A stretch of DNA of 64,000 nt, from assembly GCA_024276305.1 (NCBI GenBank), contig JAJRXK010000058.1, positions 62,001 through 126,000 of the forward strand. Direction: 5' to 3'. This document shows, one piece after another, positions 1-7,857 of the stretch; position 1 is the first letter of the stretch, and every line of letters begins with the position of its first letter. Both the position numbers and the translations under genes were made by a program. The DNA is from Candidatus Krumholzibacteriota bacterium (GTDB taxonomy: Bacteria > Krumholzibacteriota > Krumholzibacteriia > JAJRXK01). Below the pieces are notes generated by a model. The model did not search any database and had not been told where the DNA came from. It worked only from the letters and a program-made list of their open reading frames with translations.

Positions 1-281
1 AAGACCGCGAGGATGACCTTGATCAGGCTGGCGTTGGAGGCGACACGGTCCGCGCGTCCGGAGTCCGCGGCTACCTCTCGAGCCACGAGGAAGTCGAGTC
101 CGGAAGCGGCCATGACCCGGGTCACTTCGACGATGGAGGTCCCGATGGCGTAAATCCCGAAGCCCGTCGTGCCCAGGGTCCGACCCGCGATGGCGGTGAG
201 AGCGATGCTGAAGAACTTCGACGCTCCGTGGGCCACCGCCAGGAAGAGGCTGCTCTTGACGATGGTGCGACTGGTGCTCAT
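1..281 (-). CDS. Polysaccharide/oligosaccharide flippase, N-terminal part (runs off window start)
   Basis: The reverse strand reads from an ATG at 281 for about 93 codons without a stop to base 1, so this is the 5' part of a longer gene. After a short polar start the protein has a hydrophobic helix around FFSIALTAIAGRTLG and then GFGIYAIGTSIVEVTRVMA and LDFLVAREVA. This pattern is typical of the first helices of MOP-superfamily flippases (Wzx/RfbX type), which move lipid-linked saccharides across the inner membrane. The family call is inferred from this N-terminal segment only. The next gene upstream on the same strand, an Omp85-like protein, ends 39 bases before it, so the two may be co-transcribed. 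Confidence 0.65.
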   Translation of the reverse strand, partial: MSTSRTIVKSSLFLAVAHGASKFFSIALTAIAGRTLGTTGFGIYAIGTSIVEVTRVMAASGLDFLVAREVAADSGRADRVASNASLIKVILAV

Positions 282-320
282 CTCGACCCATCTTCCCGCG
301 AGTCGGTTCGGCGACGAGGA

Positions 321-1967
321 TCAGAACACATGGCCGGTACCGATGCTCAGCACTGGGCTTCCCTGCTCCGATGGATACAGCAGGGGCCACGCGAGGTCCA
401 CGCGGATCGGCACTTCATTGGCGGCGCGGTTGAAGCCCAGGCGCATCCCCACCCCGATCGCGCCTCGCAGATCTCCGCTGCTCAGATCGCGTTCCGACTC
501 GAACCACGCCGTTCCCACGTCGCCAAAGGCCGCCAGTCCCGGAGTCACGAATCCCCACCACCCCGGTCGATGCACCCACCGCAACTCCATATTGCCTCGC
601 AGGAGCCGGTCCCCGGTGAGTTCCCGGAATCGTGCGGCCCGCAGACCGGACTCGAGACCCAGGATGAAGACCCGGTGGCGCTCGAGTTCCGCCCCCATGG
701 CTCCGAGCACCGAGGCCGCGGCCACCGTGCTGCTCCCCAGGGGACGGTAGATCGCGAGCTGGGCCTGCACTCGAGCGTCCGAGACATCGTCTCCCCGGAG
801 CAGTCCCCCGGCGGAAATCTCCACCCGATCGAAACTTCCCCCTCCATGGCTGGCGAAGAACTGCTCGCTGGCCTTGAAGTAGAGTCCGCTCTCACTGCTC
901 CAGAGCGCCCGCGTGGTCCAGCCCAGGCGCAGCTCGAAGTCCGAACCAATCGGGATGTCCTCCACTCTCCCCATCTCGAAGAGATAGCGGGTCTGCACGT
1001 ACTTGCGGGTTTGGCGCTCGAGGGAAAGCAGGGGCGTATGCCACCGTCGGTTCTCTTCGGGATCGAGAGGCAAGGACCCGGTCTCCCCGGTGGGGCCGCT
1101 GGGATCGAGGATCTCCAGGGTCCGCAGCGATTCGAATCGCTGATGCCGAAGCGCGAATCCGATGCCCCATCGCCACACTGCCTCCGCGTGGACTGCGAAA
1201 CGACTCTGCGCCAAGACCTCGAGCTCGGTGTAGTCGAGATGGGGTCGAAGATAGCGCCCCCGTGAAAGGTAGTAGCGGGGGGCGATGCCTCCGTGAAAAT
1301 AACGGCTGCTGAATTGGTGCCGATCGGTCAATTCGAAGAAGGGCCGAGCCAGGGACCAACCGAAGCTCTGTCCGTCGTCCGCACTCGCCCGAAAGAAATT
1401 GCCCCGCCATCGTCCGCCGAAGAGTTGGCGATCTCCGACCCCCACACTCCACGAAGCCCGGTCGAGGTCCTGGGACCGTCCGATGTCGAAGGACCGCGCC
1501 GAGCCCAGGAAGTTCCGCTCCCGGAGCCGGAAGGACCACAGTTTCTCGTCTTCGAATTTCTCGTAGCTGAAATCCACGGCCGTGGTCCAGAGCTCCCGGG
1601 TGAGGATCCGGATGTCGACGCTGTCTGCAGAGACAGGAATGGTCTGGACCTCGACGTCCGAGAAGAAACCCGTCTCTCGCAACTTCCGGGCGGATTCGTC
1701 GATTTGCTCCTGAGTGACCCGCTGACCTTCCTCGAAGACCAGCTCGCGCCGGATCACCGACTCGCGGGTGTCCACATGGAGGCGATCCACCCAAGCCAAG
1801 GGGAGCCACTTGAAGCGAGCCCGATCCGCGGCGGAGAAGATGGGCTGGCGATGGAGCTCCACCTGCCGCACCACCGGCATCTCCCCCGCATTGCCCGGCT
1901 CACCCCAACAGAGAGTCTGACACATCACTGCCACAACAACCCAATATTTCCGGGAAATGACTGTCAT
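321..1967 (-). CDS. Omp85/BamA-like outer-membrane protein with one POTRA-like domain
   Basis: A protein of 548 residues from the ATG at 1967. I chose this start because it gives a clean signal peptide (MTVISRKYWVVVAVMCQTLC, cleavage near NAG); the frame stays open upstream to 2027, and no strong ribosome site is visible. Residues of roughly 45-115 look like a POTRA domain (VIRRELVFEEGQRVTQEQID, then LRETGFFSDVEVQ). The rest has alternating polar/aromatic strands and ends in a terminal phenylalanine (GTGHVF), as expected for a beta barrel inserted by Bam. BamA itself has five POTRAs, so this is a smaller relative such as a TamA/ShlB-type protein with an unknown client. A second small Omp85-like gene lies at 4145-5437. 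Confidence 0.75.
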   Translation of the reverse strand: MTVISRKYWVVVAVMCQTLCWGEPGNAGEMPVVRQVELHRQPIFSAADRARFKWLPLAWVDRLHVDTRESVIRRELVFEEGQRVTQEQIDESARKLRETGFFSDVEVQTIPVSADSVDIRILTRELWTTAVDFSYEKFEDEKLWSFRLRERNFLGSARSFDIGRSQDLDRASWSVGVGDRQLFGGRWRGNFFRASADDGQSFGWSLARPFFELTDRHQFSSRYFHGGIAPRYYLSRGRYLRPHLDYTELEVLAQSRFAVHAEAVWRWGIGFALRHQRFESLRTLEILDPSGPTGETGSLPLDPEENRRWHTPLLSLERQTRKYVQTRYLFEMGRVEDIPIGSDFELRLGWTTRALWSSESGLYFKASEQFFASHGGGSFDRVEISAGGLLRGDDVSDARVQAQLAIYRPLGSSTVAAASVLGAMGAELERHRVFILGLESGLRAARFRELTGDRLLRGNMELRWVHRPGWWGFVTPGLAAFGDVGTAWFESERDLSSGDLRGAIGVGMRLGFNRAANEVPIRVDLAWPLLYPSEQGSPVLSIGTGHVF

Positions 1968-2188
1968 TTTGTCAGTAACCAGTCCCCGCCGGGAATCCCG
2001 TGGCAGACCGCCGGCGGACCCGAGCACGCTCCGATCAACAACAAGTTATTTATTTTCAACAACTTGAATGACCTCCGACCGAACGTGGACCCATTGGCCT
2101 CTCGATTGTAAGGGGACCGGCAGAAGGCGGCGCGCAAGGGCCGCCTCCGAAGACGCAAGAACCGCAAACCACAGGCCAAGTTTCCCTC

Positions 2189-2194
2189 AGGAGG
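2189..2194 (+). promoter_or_regulatory. Shine-Dalgarno site that decides the hsp20 start
   Basis: A perfect AGGAGG core lies 7 bases before ATG 2202 and only 1 base before ATG 2196. The downstream ATG is therefore the better start. Confidence 0.75.
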
Positions 2195-2201
2195 AATGCC
2201 A

Positions 2202-2636
2202 ATGACCAGCCTCATGACCGCTCTGGCGCCCCTGGACCAGATGGACCGCTTCTTCGACCAACTGTGGCGGAGCGACTTCGGAAAGGTCGACTCCCCCGCG
2301 ATGGAGCAGATCCTTCTGCGTCCCCGCGTGAATGTCTACGAGACCGACAAGCACTACGTCCTCGAGACCGATCTGCCGGGAGTCGACAAGAAGGACCTGA
2401 CCATCGAGGTCGAGAACGGCGTTCTCAGCATCCGAGCCGAGAGAAAGCTCGAAGAGAGTGACGATCTGCAAGTCCTCCGTCGCGAGCGCTCGGCGAGTGC
2501 ACGCTTCGTGCGGCAGTTCACTCTAGGTGACGAGATCGATGCCGACAAGATCGAGGCGAAACTCCGCGACGGCGTGCTCCGGCTCACCGTCCCCAAGCAG
2601 GAGCGAGCGCTGCCGCGGCGCATCAACGTCGAGTAA
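2202..2636 (+). CDS. Hsp20/alpha-crystallin family small heat-shock protein
   Basis: A protein of about 144 residues with the alpha-crystallin domain in the second half: RPRVNVYETDKHYVLETDLP, GVDKKDLTIEVENGVLSIRAE, then FVRQFTLGDEIDADKIEAKL and the conserved GVLRLTVPK strand. Family members are ATP-independent holdases that bind unfolding proteins in the cytoplasm as oligomers. There are two in-frame ATGs, at 2196 and 2202. AGGAGG at 2189-2194 lies 1 base from the first and 7 from the second, so 2202 is the likely start. The gene stands alone, and a strong hairpin follows at 2709-2764. No CIRCE element is visible upstream. Confidence 0.92.
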   Translation: MTSLMTALAPLDQMDRFFDQLWRSDFGKVDSPAMEQILLRPRVNVYETDKHYVLETDLPGVDKKDLTIEVENGVLSIRAERKLEESDDLQVLRRERSASARFVRQFTLGDEIDADKIEAKLRDGVLRLTVPKQERALPRRINVE

Positions 2637-2708
2637 TCCTCGGGAATCATCCGGATCGGCTTGGACCGGTAGAGATCGCAACCAAAGGAATCGGGCTCGC
2701 TGCGGTTG

Positions 2709-2764
2709 TTCTCAACCGGTCCAAGAAGGGGCCCACGCTTCGGCGTGGGCCCTTCGGTTGAGAA
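2709..2764 (+). terminator. Long two-tier hairpin with UUCG loop after hsp20
   Basis: The inner stem GGGCCCACGC / GCGTGGGCCC (2729-2738 with 2743-2752) closes a TTCG tetraloop. The outer arms TTCTCAACCG (2709-2718) and CGGTTGAGAA (2755-2764) are perfect complements, separated from the inner stem by an asymmetric bulge. It begins 72 bases after the hsp20 stop and lies 110 bases before the next gene. There is no T-tract on the plus strand, so it may act as a terminator, an mRNA 3' stabiliser or a processing site. Confidence 0.6.
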
Positions 2765-2873
2765 TCTGGCGCGGTCTTTGCCCATCGCAACTACAGACAA
2801 CACAAGGGTTTCCAGGCCCCAACCAGGCCATGAGAGACCCCAGCGGTCAGCACGTGCAACTACGGGAAACAAC

Positions 2874-3446
2874 ATGTCCGCAAGCGCCACCATCGTTTCG
2901 AGCGATTTGGTCGAACTCTTCGACACCGTCCCCGACTATCAGGACTATTCCAGTCCGGAATCGATCAAGGACTTCGAGGCAGACTATCGCATCGCCCTCG
3001 GACGCCTGGCCAAAGGATGGGGAGATCAGCTCCTCGACCTGGCCGAACACCCCTCCGTCCCCCTCAGCCACGAGGACGCGCAGGCCATCGACACCCTGCT
3101 CGAGCGGATCAGCGAAGTCTTCGAACAACTGAATGCCTTTCGTGCCCCGGCCTTCGACCCCAATAGCGAGGTGGGCCGCCAGCGCCTGCAGGTCTCCGAC
3201 GGTCAGATTCTCCACACCGTGGAATCCGCCATCGGCGACCTCAGCCACCTCAATCCGGCCAGCGGTCCCTGCCAATGGCTGGACGCTCACGCCGGGGACT
3301 TCCAACGACGCCTGCGTCGACTCAGTCGGGAACTTCGCCGCCGGAATCGACTCCTGCGCGGGCTGGACTCTTCGGACTCCACCCGGCACGCCCCCCGGCC
3401 CAAGTCTCGGCCCCAGGACAGTCCTCGAGGAAGGTCGAAACGATGA
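2874..3446 (+). CDS. Hypothetical protein (190 aa), first gene of an unknown pair
   Basis: I do not recognise this family. From ATG 2874 the protein has 190 residues, with no signal peptide or membrane segment. It is acidic and helical in the first two thirds (SSDLVELFDTVPDYQDYSS, then several amphipathic helices including AIDTLLERISEVFEQLNAF) and strongly basic at the C-terminus (FQRRLRRLSRELRRRNRLLR, then an Arg/Ser/Pro tail). The basic end could bind nucleic acid or simply be disordered. Its stop overlaps the start of the next gene (ATGA at 3443-3446), so the two products are probably made together. Codon use resembles the neighbours. Confidence 0.65.
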   Translation: MSASATIVSSDLVELFDTVPDYQDYSSPESIKDFEADYRIALGRLAKGWGDQLLDLAEHPSVPLSHEDAQAIDTLLERISEVFEQLNAFRAPAFDPNSEVGRQRLQVSDGQILHTVESAIGDLSHLNPASGPCQWLDAHAGDFQRRLRRLSRELRRRNRLLRGLDSSDSTRHAPRPKSRPQDSPRGRSKR

Positions 3447-4099
3447 ACACCCTCCACTACAGCCCTTGGTTCGATGGCCCGCCGTGGCTTCGCCCCCGCC
3501 CGTTGCACGAGTGGAGAGGCCAATTGTTCTGTATCGAAGTCGATGAGGGAGTGGTGGTCAGTATCTTCTCCGACCAACAGCTCGCGGCCACCCTCTTTCC
3601 CGCTCGCCACTGGATCTACGTTCTCGACTTCGGTCAACAACGCGGTGACCTCCGACTCGAGGAGATCGCCGATCGCTCCGGCCTCGAAGGCGCAGATCTG
3701 CAGGCCATTGCGTCGCGCATGCACTACTTCGGCCCCCAAGACCAGATGGTGGTCCTGGACACCGGTCCTCTGCCCACCTGGGAGATTCCTTCCGATCCCC
3801 CCGCCCTGCTTCGGGCTCACATCGAACGCCCCGGTCGTTTCTACGCCAGTTTCCTTCGCAATACCGAGGAACTGACCGAAGATCAGTTTCGCAGAGTGAG
3901 CTGCGCCCTCGCCGCCGACTGCCTCCGCCGGACCGAGGCCTCCGCGGATCAGGGAGCGGAATTCGTCGCCCGAGGCCTGGCCGAAGTCGGACTGGGCCTC
4001 GAGGAGATCGAGTTCGTGCTTTCCCACCGCGAGCCGAGGGAACATTCGTCCTCCCGAGTCGAGACTCCACCTCTGGCCACCATCCCCACCCCACGCTAG
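3443..4099 (+). CDS. Hypothetical protein (218 aa), coupled to the preceding gene
   Basis: Unknown family. The ATG at 3443 lies inside the stop of the upstream gene (ATGA), which indicates translational coupling. No signal peptide or transmembrane helix is visible. The N-terminal half is rich in aromatic residues (MNTLHYSPWFDGPPWLRPRP, ARHWIYVLDFGQ) and the second half is helical and acidic (ELTEDQFRRVSCALAADCLR, AEVGLGLEEIEFVLSHRE), ending in a low-complexity Pro/Thr tail. Only 45 bases separate it from the following Omp85-like gene, so the three genes could form one transcript. No catalytic motif is evident. Confidence 0.65.
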   Translation: MNTLHYSPWFDGPPWLRPRPLHEWRGQLFCIEVDEGVVVSIFSDQQLAATLFPARHWIYVLDFGQQRGDLRLEEIADRSGLEGADLQAIASRMHYFGPQDQMVVLDTGPLPTWEIPSDPPALLRAHIERPGRFYASFLRNTEELTEDQFRRVSCALAADCLRRTEASADQGAEFVARGLAEVGLGLEEIEFVLSHREPREHSSSRVETPPLATIPTPR

Positions 4100-4144
4100 A
4101 CTGCCCCGGTCGCCCCTGGGACCCCCGAGGATGAGGAGGCCGCT

Positions 4145-5437
4145 TTGCTATCTCGATCGATGCGCACTCGCCGGCCGTGCGCTCTGCTGACCATCATGGT
4201 CGTCCTGGGGATCGCTGCACCCGCCTTTGCCCAGAATCCGTTTCTCGCCAAGCACGGCCAACGCCAGGTCTCGGCCATTCGCTTCCACGGTCACCGAATC
4301 ACCAAGGAATATGTCCTGCGCCGTGCGGCCGGAGTCGAGGTCGGCGATCCCTATTCCTCCACCCTCATTCCCGAGATCCGCGAGCGCCTCGATGCTCTTC
4401 CCTTCATCGCCTATGTCGACATCGACTCTCGTTCGGAAGGTCCGGGCAAGATGGCTCTGGACATCGAAGTCGTCGAGGACTCGCGCTTCCGGTGGTCGAG
4501 TGGCCTGCGCTACGAGCGGCGCTACGACGGGTGGCTCGGCGATCTCACGGTGGGGATGGTCAACCTCACCGGAAGAGCCGAGACCCTGGCACTGCGGGCC
4601 ACGCTCGATGCCAAACGGGGCCTCGACCTCTTGTGGCTCAACCCTCATGTCCTCGGCCGCGCGGATCTGGGAGTGGAATTCGGGGCCCACATCGAGAGCT
4701 ACGACTGGCAATACGATGACTTTTCCTATCGGTCCTGGGGATTCCACGGAGGACTCTGGCGGGACCTGGGGCCTTGGGTCCGAATGAGGACCGATGTCGA
4801 CTGGACTCACATCAAGGCTTTCGACGGCGCCCCCTCTTTCGAGATCGAGCCCTCGCGATTCGGGGGGCTCCTGGGCGAAGACCTTTCCGTGCGCTTCGCC
4901 CTTGAACACGACTCCCGAAACCAACGCTACTATCCGTCCCGGGGTCTCTATCTCCTCGCCTCCCAGAGCTTCGCCAACTCCGCGACGGGGCAGGACTATG
5001 CGTTGACCGAAATCGATGTGCGCGGATTCCATCCCCTGCCCTGGGCCGGAATCCTGAGCGGCCGCGGTCGACTGCGACTCGCGGATTCGGACCTCCCCTT
5101 CTACCAGCGCAGCTATCTGGGTGGACCCATGTCTCTCCGAGGCATCGACTTCGGTGGAGTGCGCGGGGACCAGAGTTACTTGAGCACTCTGGAGCTGCGG
5201 CGGCCGATCTACGTCCTCCCCCTGCGCGATGGCAAGGCGATCGGCCTCGGCGTCCACCTCTTCCACGACTGGGGTCAGGCGGCTGACCGGGGCACTTCCC
5301 TCGGGGACTTGCGTCCCCATTGGGACTATGGCGGCGGATTCCACTTCAACTTCGGAACCCGCAACTACCGATTCGAGTGGGCGCGCACGGACGCCAACGA
5401 GACCGTTTTCGTATTCGAAGATCAATTCACATTTTGA
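4145..5437 (+). CDS. Omp85/BamA-like outer-membrane beta-barrel protein with one POTRA domain
   Basis: A protein of 430 residues. TTG at 4145 has AGGAGG 5 bases upstream (4134-4139), whereas the next ATG (4160) is 20 bases away, so the TTG is preferred. The signal peptide ends near AAPAFAQ. Residues of roughly 40-113 form one POTRA domain (QVSAIRFHGHRITKEYVLRR, LDALPFIAYVDID). The remainder is a 16-strand-type barrel, including the Omp85 hallmark SLRGIDFGGVRGD (the xRGx motif of the lid loop) and the terminal strand VFVFEDQFTF ending in Phe. With one POTRA it is too short to be the main BamA; a role as an accessory translocation or assembly factor is inferred. selD starts 28 bases later. Confidence 0.8.
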   Translation: MLSRSMRTRRPCALLTIMVVLGIAAPAFAQNPFLAKHGQRQVSAIRFHGHRITKEYVLRRAAGVEVGDPYSSTLIPEIRERLDALPFIAYVDIDSRSEGPGKMALDIEVVEDSRFRWSSGLRYERRYDGWLGDLTVGMVNLTGRAETLALRATLDAKRGLDLLWLNPHVLGRADLGVEFGAHIESYDWQYDDFSYRSWGFHGGLWRDLGPWVRMRTDVDWTHIKAFDGAPSFEIEPSRFGGLLGEDLSVRFALEHDSRNQRYYPSRGLYLLASQSFANSATGQDYALTEIDVRGFHPLPWAGILSGRGRLRLADSDLPFYQRSYLGGPMSLRGIDFGGVRGDQSYLSTLELRRPIYVLPLRDGKAIGLGVHLFHDWGQAADRGTSLGDLRPHWDYGGGFHFNFGTRNYRFEWARTDANETVFVFEDQFTF

Positions 5438-5465
5438 CCGGGTTCACCGGCGAAAGGGGGGGATC

Positions 5466-6521
5466 ATGACCGACCACGAGCGCATTCGCCTGACGCAATT
5501 CGCGGCCGCCGCGGGCTGAGCGGCCAAGATCGCTCCAGGGGACCTGGAGCAGATTCTCGAGGGCCTCCCCTTCGGGCGGGGAAATGCCAATGTTCTCGTG
5601 GGAGCCGACTCGCACGACGATGCCGCCGTCTACCGTCTCGATACCGAACGTGCCCTGGTCTTCACCGTCGACCTCATCACCCCCATCGTCGACGACCCCG
5701 AAACCTTCGGTCGCATTGCGGCCAACAACGCACTGAGTGACGTCTACGCCATGGGTGCACGCCCCTTGATGGCCCTGAATGTGAGCTGTTTCAGCCCCGA
5801 ACTACCCCCGCGATCGGCACGGGCGATTCTCCACGGAGCACAACTCTGCGCCGACGAGGCCGACTGTCCGATCCTTGGCGGGCACAGTGTGAAGGATGGA
5901 GAGGTCAAATTCGGTCTGGCGGTGATCGGGGAGGTCCATCCGGAGCGGATCGTCCGCAATGACACGCCCCAGGACGGCGACGCCCTCCTCCTGGTGAAGG
6001 GCCTCGGAACAGCGGCCCTGGCCACCGCGTTCAAGGCCAGAGCCCTTGACGAGAACGATTCTCGTTACCAAGCGCTCATCGCCGCTCTCACCCAATCGAA
6101 TCGGGAGGCCATGACGGTGGCGCTCTCCCATGGGGTCCACGCCGCCACCGACATCACGGGCTTCGGACTCCTCGGACACCTCGGTGAAATGCTCGAGTCG
6201 AGCGGGCTGGGAGCACGCCTGATCCTGGACCAGATCCCCGCCCTCGAAGGGGCGCGATGGGCCCTGGACCAGGGCTTTCTCTGCGGGGGAGCCAAGGCCA
6301 ATGCGGCCCACACCCAGAAGCGCGTCAAAGCAGTCAATGGATTGTCTTTCAAAGGTTTAGACCTCCTCCAGGATCCCCAGACCGCCGGTCCGATGCTGCT
6401 CTCCGTGAATCCCACCGACTGCGATTCGATGCTCCGGGAATTGCACCGGGCGGGATACTCCCAGGCGGCGGTCATCGGAGAAGTCGAGGCGGCCATTGGC
6501 GGATTCATCGAAGTCTCCTAG
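5466..6521 (+). CDS. selD: Selenide, water dikinase, selenocysteine-containing
   Basis: SelD makes selenophosphate from selenide and ATP, the selenium donor for tRNA-Sec and for selenouridine. The gene reads 351 codons from ATG 5466 if the in-frame TGA at 5517-5519 is decoded as Sec. It opens with RLTQFAAAAG, then the TGA (codon 18), then AAKIAPGDLEQIL, matching E. coli SelD where Cys17 and Lys20 (GCGCK) are catalytic; Lys21 is present here. Downstream motifs fit the family: GADSHDDAAVY, DLITPIVDDPETFGRIAANN, LGGHSVKDGEVKFGLAV and ATDITGFGLLGHLGEM. A hairpin with GG in the loop follows the TGA. A GGGGGG-rich ribosome site precedes the ATG. Automatic callers would truncate it or start it at 5598. 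No selA, selB or selC is seen in the window. Confidence 0.93.
5532..5550 (+). promoter_or_regulatory. SECIS-like hairpin of selD
   Basis: GCTCCAGG (5532-5539) pairs perfectly with CCTGGAGC (5543-5550) around a GGA loop, beginning 12 bases after the UGA at 5517-5519. Bacterial SECIS elements lie immediately downstream of the UGA and show G in the first loop positions, which SelB recognises. Position and loop both fit. Confidence 0.8.
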
Positions 6522-6547
6522 CTTCGGGCCAGGCTTTCGCTCCCGCG

Positions 6548-6581
6548 CCGGATCTCCCCCCGGGCTCCAGGGGTCCTCCGG
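6548..6581 (+). terminator. Candidate hairpin after selD
   Basis: CCGGA (6548-6552) pairs with TCCGG (6577-6581), and inside it CCCC pairs with GGGG (6570-6573), separated by a 3x3 internal loop. It starts 27 bases after the selD stop. There is no T-tract, so termination is only inferred. Confidence 0.35.
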
Positions 6582-6736
6582 CAATCGCACAAACTGCGGC
6601 TCCCAACGAGCGCGAAATGCCACTGTCCAGATCTTGAGCAGGGCTCTGAGCTTCGACTGTAGGGACAGAAAACGATCGGAATCACACACTGCGGATCATC
6701 CCGGGATCCGAAGTGACAATCTATCAGGAGTAGATC

Positions 6737-7753
6737 ATGGCAGAACGGATTGCCGTTTTTGTCGACGGCTCCAATGCGTACTTCGCCCAGAAGGACGCGC
6801 TCGGCTGGTGGATCGACTGGCCCAACTTCCTGAGCTACTTCCGGCGCGGCCGCGAGCTGGTGTCCGGACGATGGTACCAGTCCTATCGGATGGCTCCGGG
6901 AATCGAACAAGAGAAGTTCTTGCACCACTTGACCCTGGCCGGCTTCGCGGTCCGCAAGAAGATGCTCAAGAAGATCGTCGACCGCAGCACCGGAGAAGTA
7001 ACCCTCAAGGGAAATCTCAACATGGAGATCGCGATCGATGCTCTGAGCGAGGCAGATCTCTATGACACTGCGGTCTTCGTCAGCGGTGACAGCGACCTCG
7101 TGCCCCTCGTCGAGGCATTGCGAGCCAAGGGCCGACGGGTCATCGTGGCCGCGACTCATCAGAATGTGTCGATGGAACTCCGACAGAGCGTGGGTGTGAA
7201 CTTCCTCGAGCTCGAAGAAATCCGCGAACACATCGAGAGCGAGCGCAAGGCCACCGACCGTCGGCAGAAGGAGTTCGCAGTGGGCGCGCCCGGCGAGGAG
7301 TTGGAGGAAGACTTCGACGAAGACTACGACGAGGACTTCGACGAAGACGACGAAATCGAGGGCGAAGAGGCCGAGTACGACGGCGACTTCGACGACGAGG
7401 ACTTCGACGAAGACTACGACGAGGACTTCGAAGATGCTCCAGAGCTCGTTCCCGCTCCCCGAATCCGAGTGGCGCCACAGCCGCCGGATCCCGAGGACAT
7501 CGATCTCCCCCTAGAGGGAGAGATCATCCGGGCGCGTGTTCAAGCGGTGAAGAAATACGGAGTCTTTCTCGACCTCCATGAACACGCCAAGACTATCCTC
7601 CACGTGAAGGACATGAACCGGGGCTTCGTTCCCGATGCGGGGGAATTCTACGAAGTCGGAGAAGAGGTCACCGCGCAGATCGTCTCCATCGACCGCACCA
7701 AGACTCCTCCGGAAGTCCGAGTCCAGGTCGTGACCCCGGAGATGGAGTACTGA
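6737..7753 (+). CDS. NYN (PIN-like) domain protein with acidic hinge and C-terminal S1 domain
   Basis: A protein of 338 residues in three parts. Residues 1 to about 165 are a NYN/LabA-DUF88 PIN-like nuclease fold, with acidic metal-site residues in IAVFVDGSNAYFAQ, MEIAIDALSEADLYDTAVF and SGDSDLVPLVEALR. Residues of about 185-238 are an extreme acidic linker of Asp/Glu/Phe/Tyr repeats. Residues of about 252-338 are an S1/OB RNA-binding domain (LEGEIIRARVQAVKKYGVFL, EEVTAQIVSIDR). The family is tied to RNA processing or decay, so an RNA-directed nuclease is inferred; the RNA target is unknown. AGGAG lies about 9 bases before the ATG. It is monocistronic, with a strong hairpin between it and the convergent sppA-like gene. 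Confidence 0.85.
   Translation: MAERIAVFVDGSNAYFAQKDALGWWIDWPNFLSYFRRGRELVSGRWYQSYRMAPGIEQEKFLHHLTLAGFAVRKKMLKKIVDRSTGEVTLKGNLNMEIAIDALSEADLYDTAVFVSGDSDLVPLVEALRAKGRRVIVAATHQNVSMELRQSVGVNFLELEEIREHIESERKATDRRQKEFAVGAPGEELEEDFDEDYDEDFDEDDEIEGEEAEYDGDFDDEDFDEDYDEDFEDAPELVPAPRIRVAPQPPDPEDIDLPLEGEIIRARVQAVKKYGVFLDLHEHAKTILHVKDMNRGFVPDAGEFYEVGEEVTAQIVSIDRTKTPPEVRVQVVTPEMEY
7310..7431 (+). repeat. 32-bp direct repeat inside the acidic linker
   Basis: An identical 32-base unit encoding a DFDEDYDEDF-type segment occurs at 7310-7341 and again at 7400-7431, exactly 90 bases apart and in frame. It suggests recent internal duplication and could change in length by slippage without shifting the frame. 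Confidence 0.85.
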
Positions 7754-7805
7754 AGAGACGAATCGTCCGCTCGGGCGCAGATCGAGTCGAAATTGGGCTC
7801 CGACC

Positions 7806-7838
7806 CCTCTCTCCGGCCTCCGCGCGGCCGGAGAGAGG
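7806..7838. terminator. Bidirectional hairpin between convergent genes
   Basis: CCTCTCTCCGGCC (7806-7818) and GGCCGGAGAGAGG (7826-7838) form a perfect 13-bp stem with a 7-base loop, between the stop of the NYN-S1 gene (7753) and the stop of the sppA-like gene (7858). There is no T-run. Its placement between convergent genes suggests it serves both. Confidence 0.7.
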
Positions 7839-7857
7839 TCACCACCCCCGCGGTGAT

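Noticed and set aside
2063..2094. CTTGAAT and CCCAT upstream of hsp20, resembling a sigma32 heat-shock promoter
   Set aside because: The spacing between the elements is 20 bases, longer than the 13-17 seen for sigma32, so I did not annotate it. The nearby CAAGTT/AACTTG dyad (2042-2066) is only 6 bp.
6522..6736. Possible selC (tRNA-Sec) gene in the gap after selD
   Set aside because: No GTTCRA-type T-loop or UCA anticodon arm with a long variable arm is found in these 215 bases.
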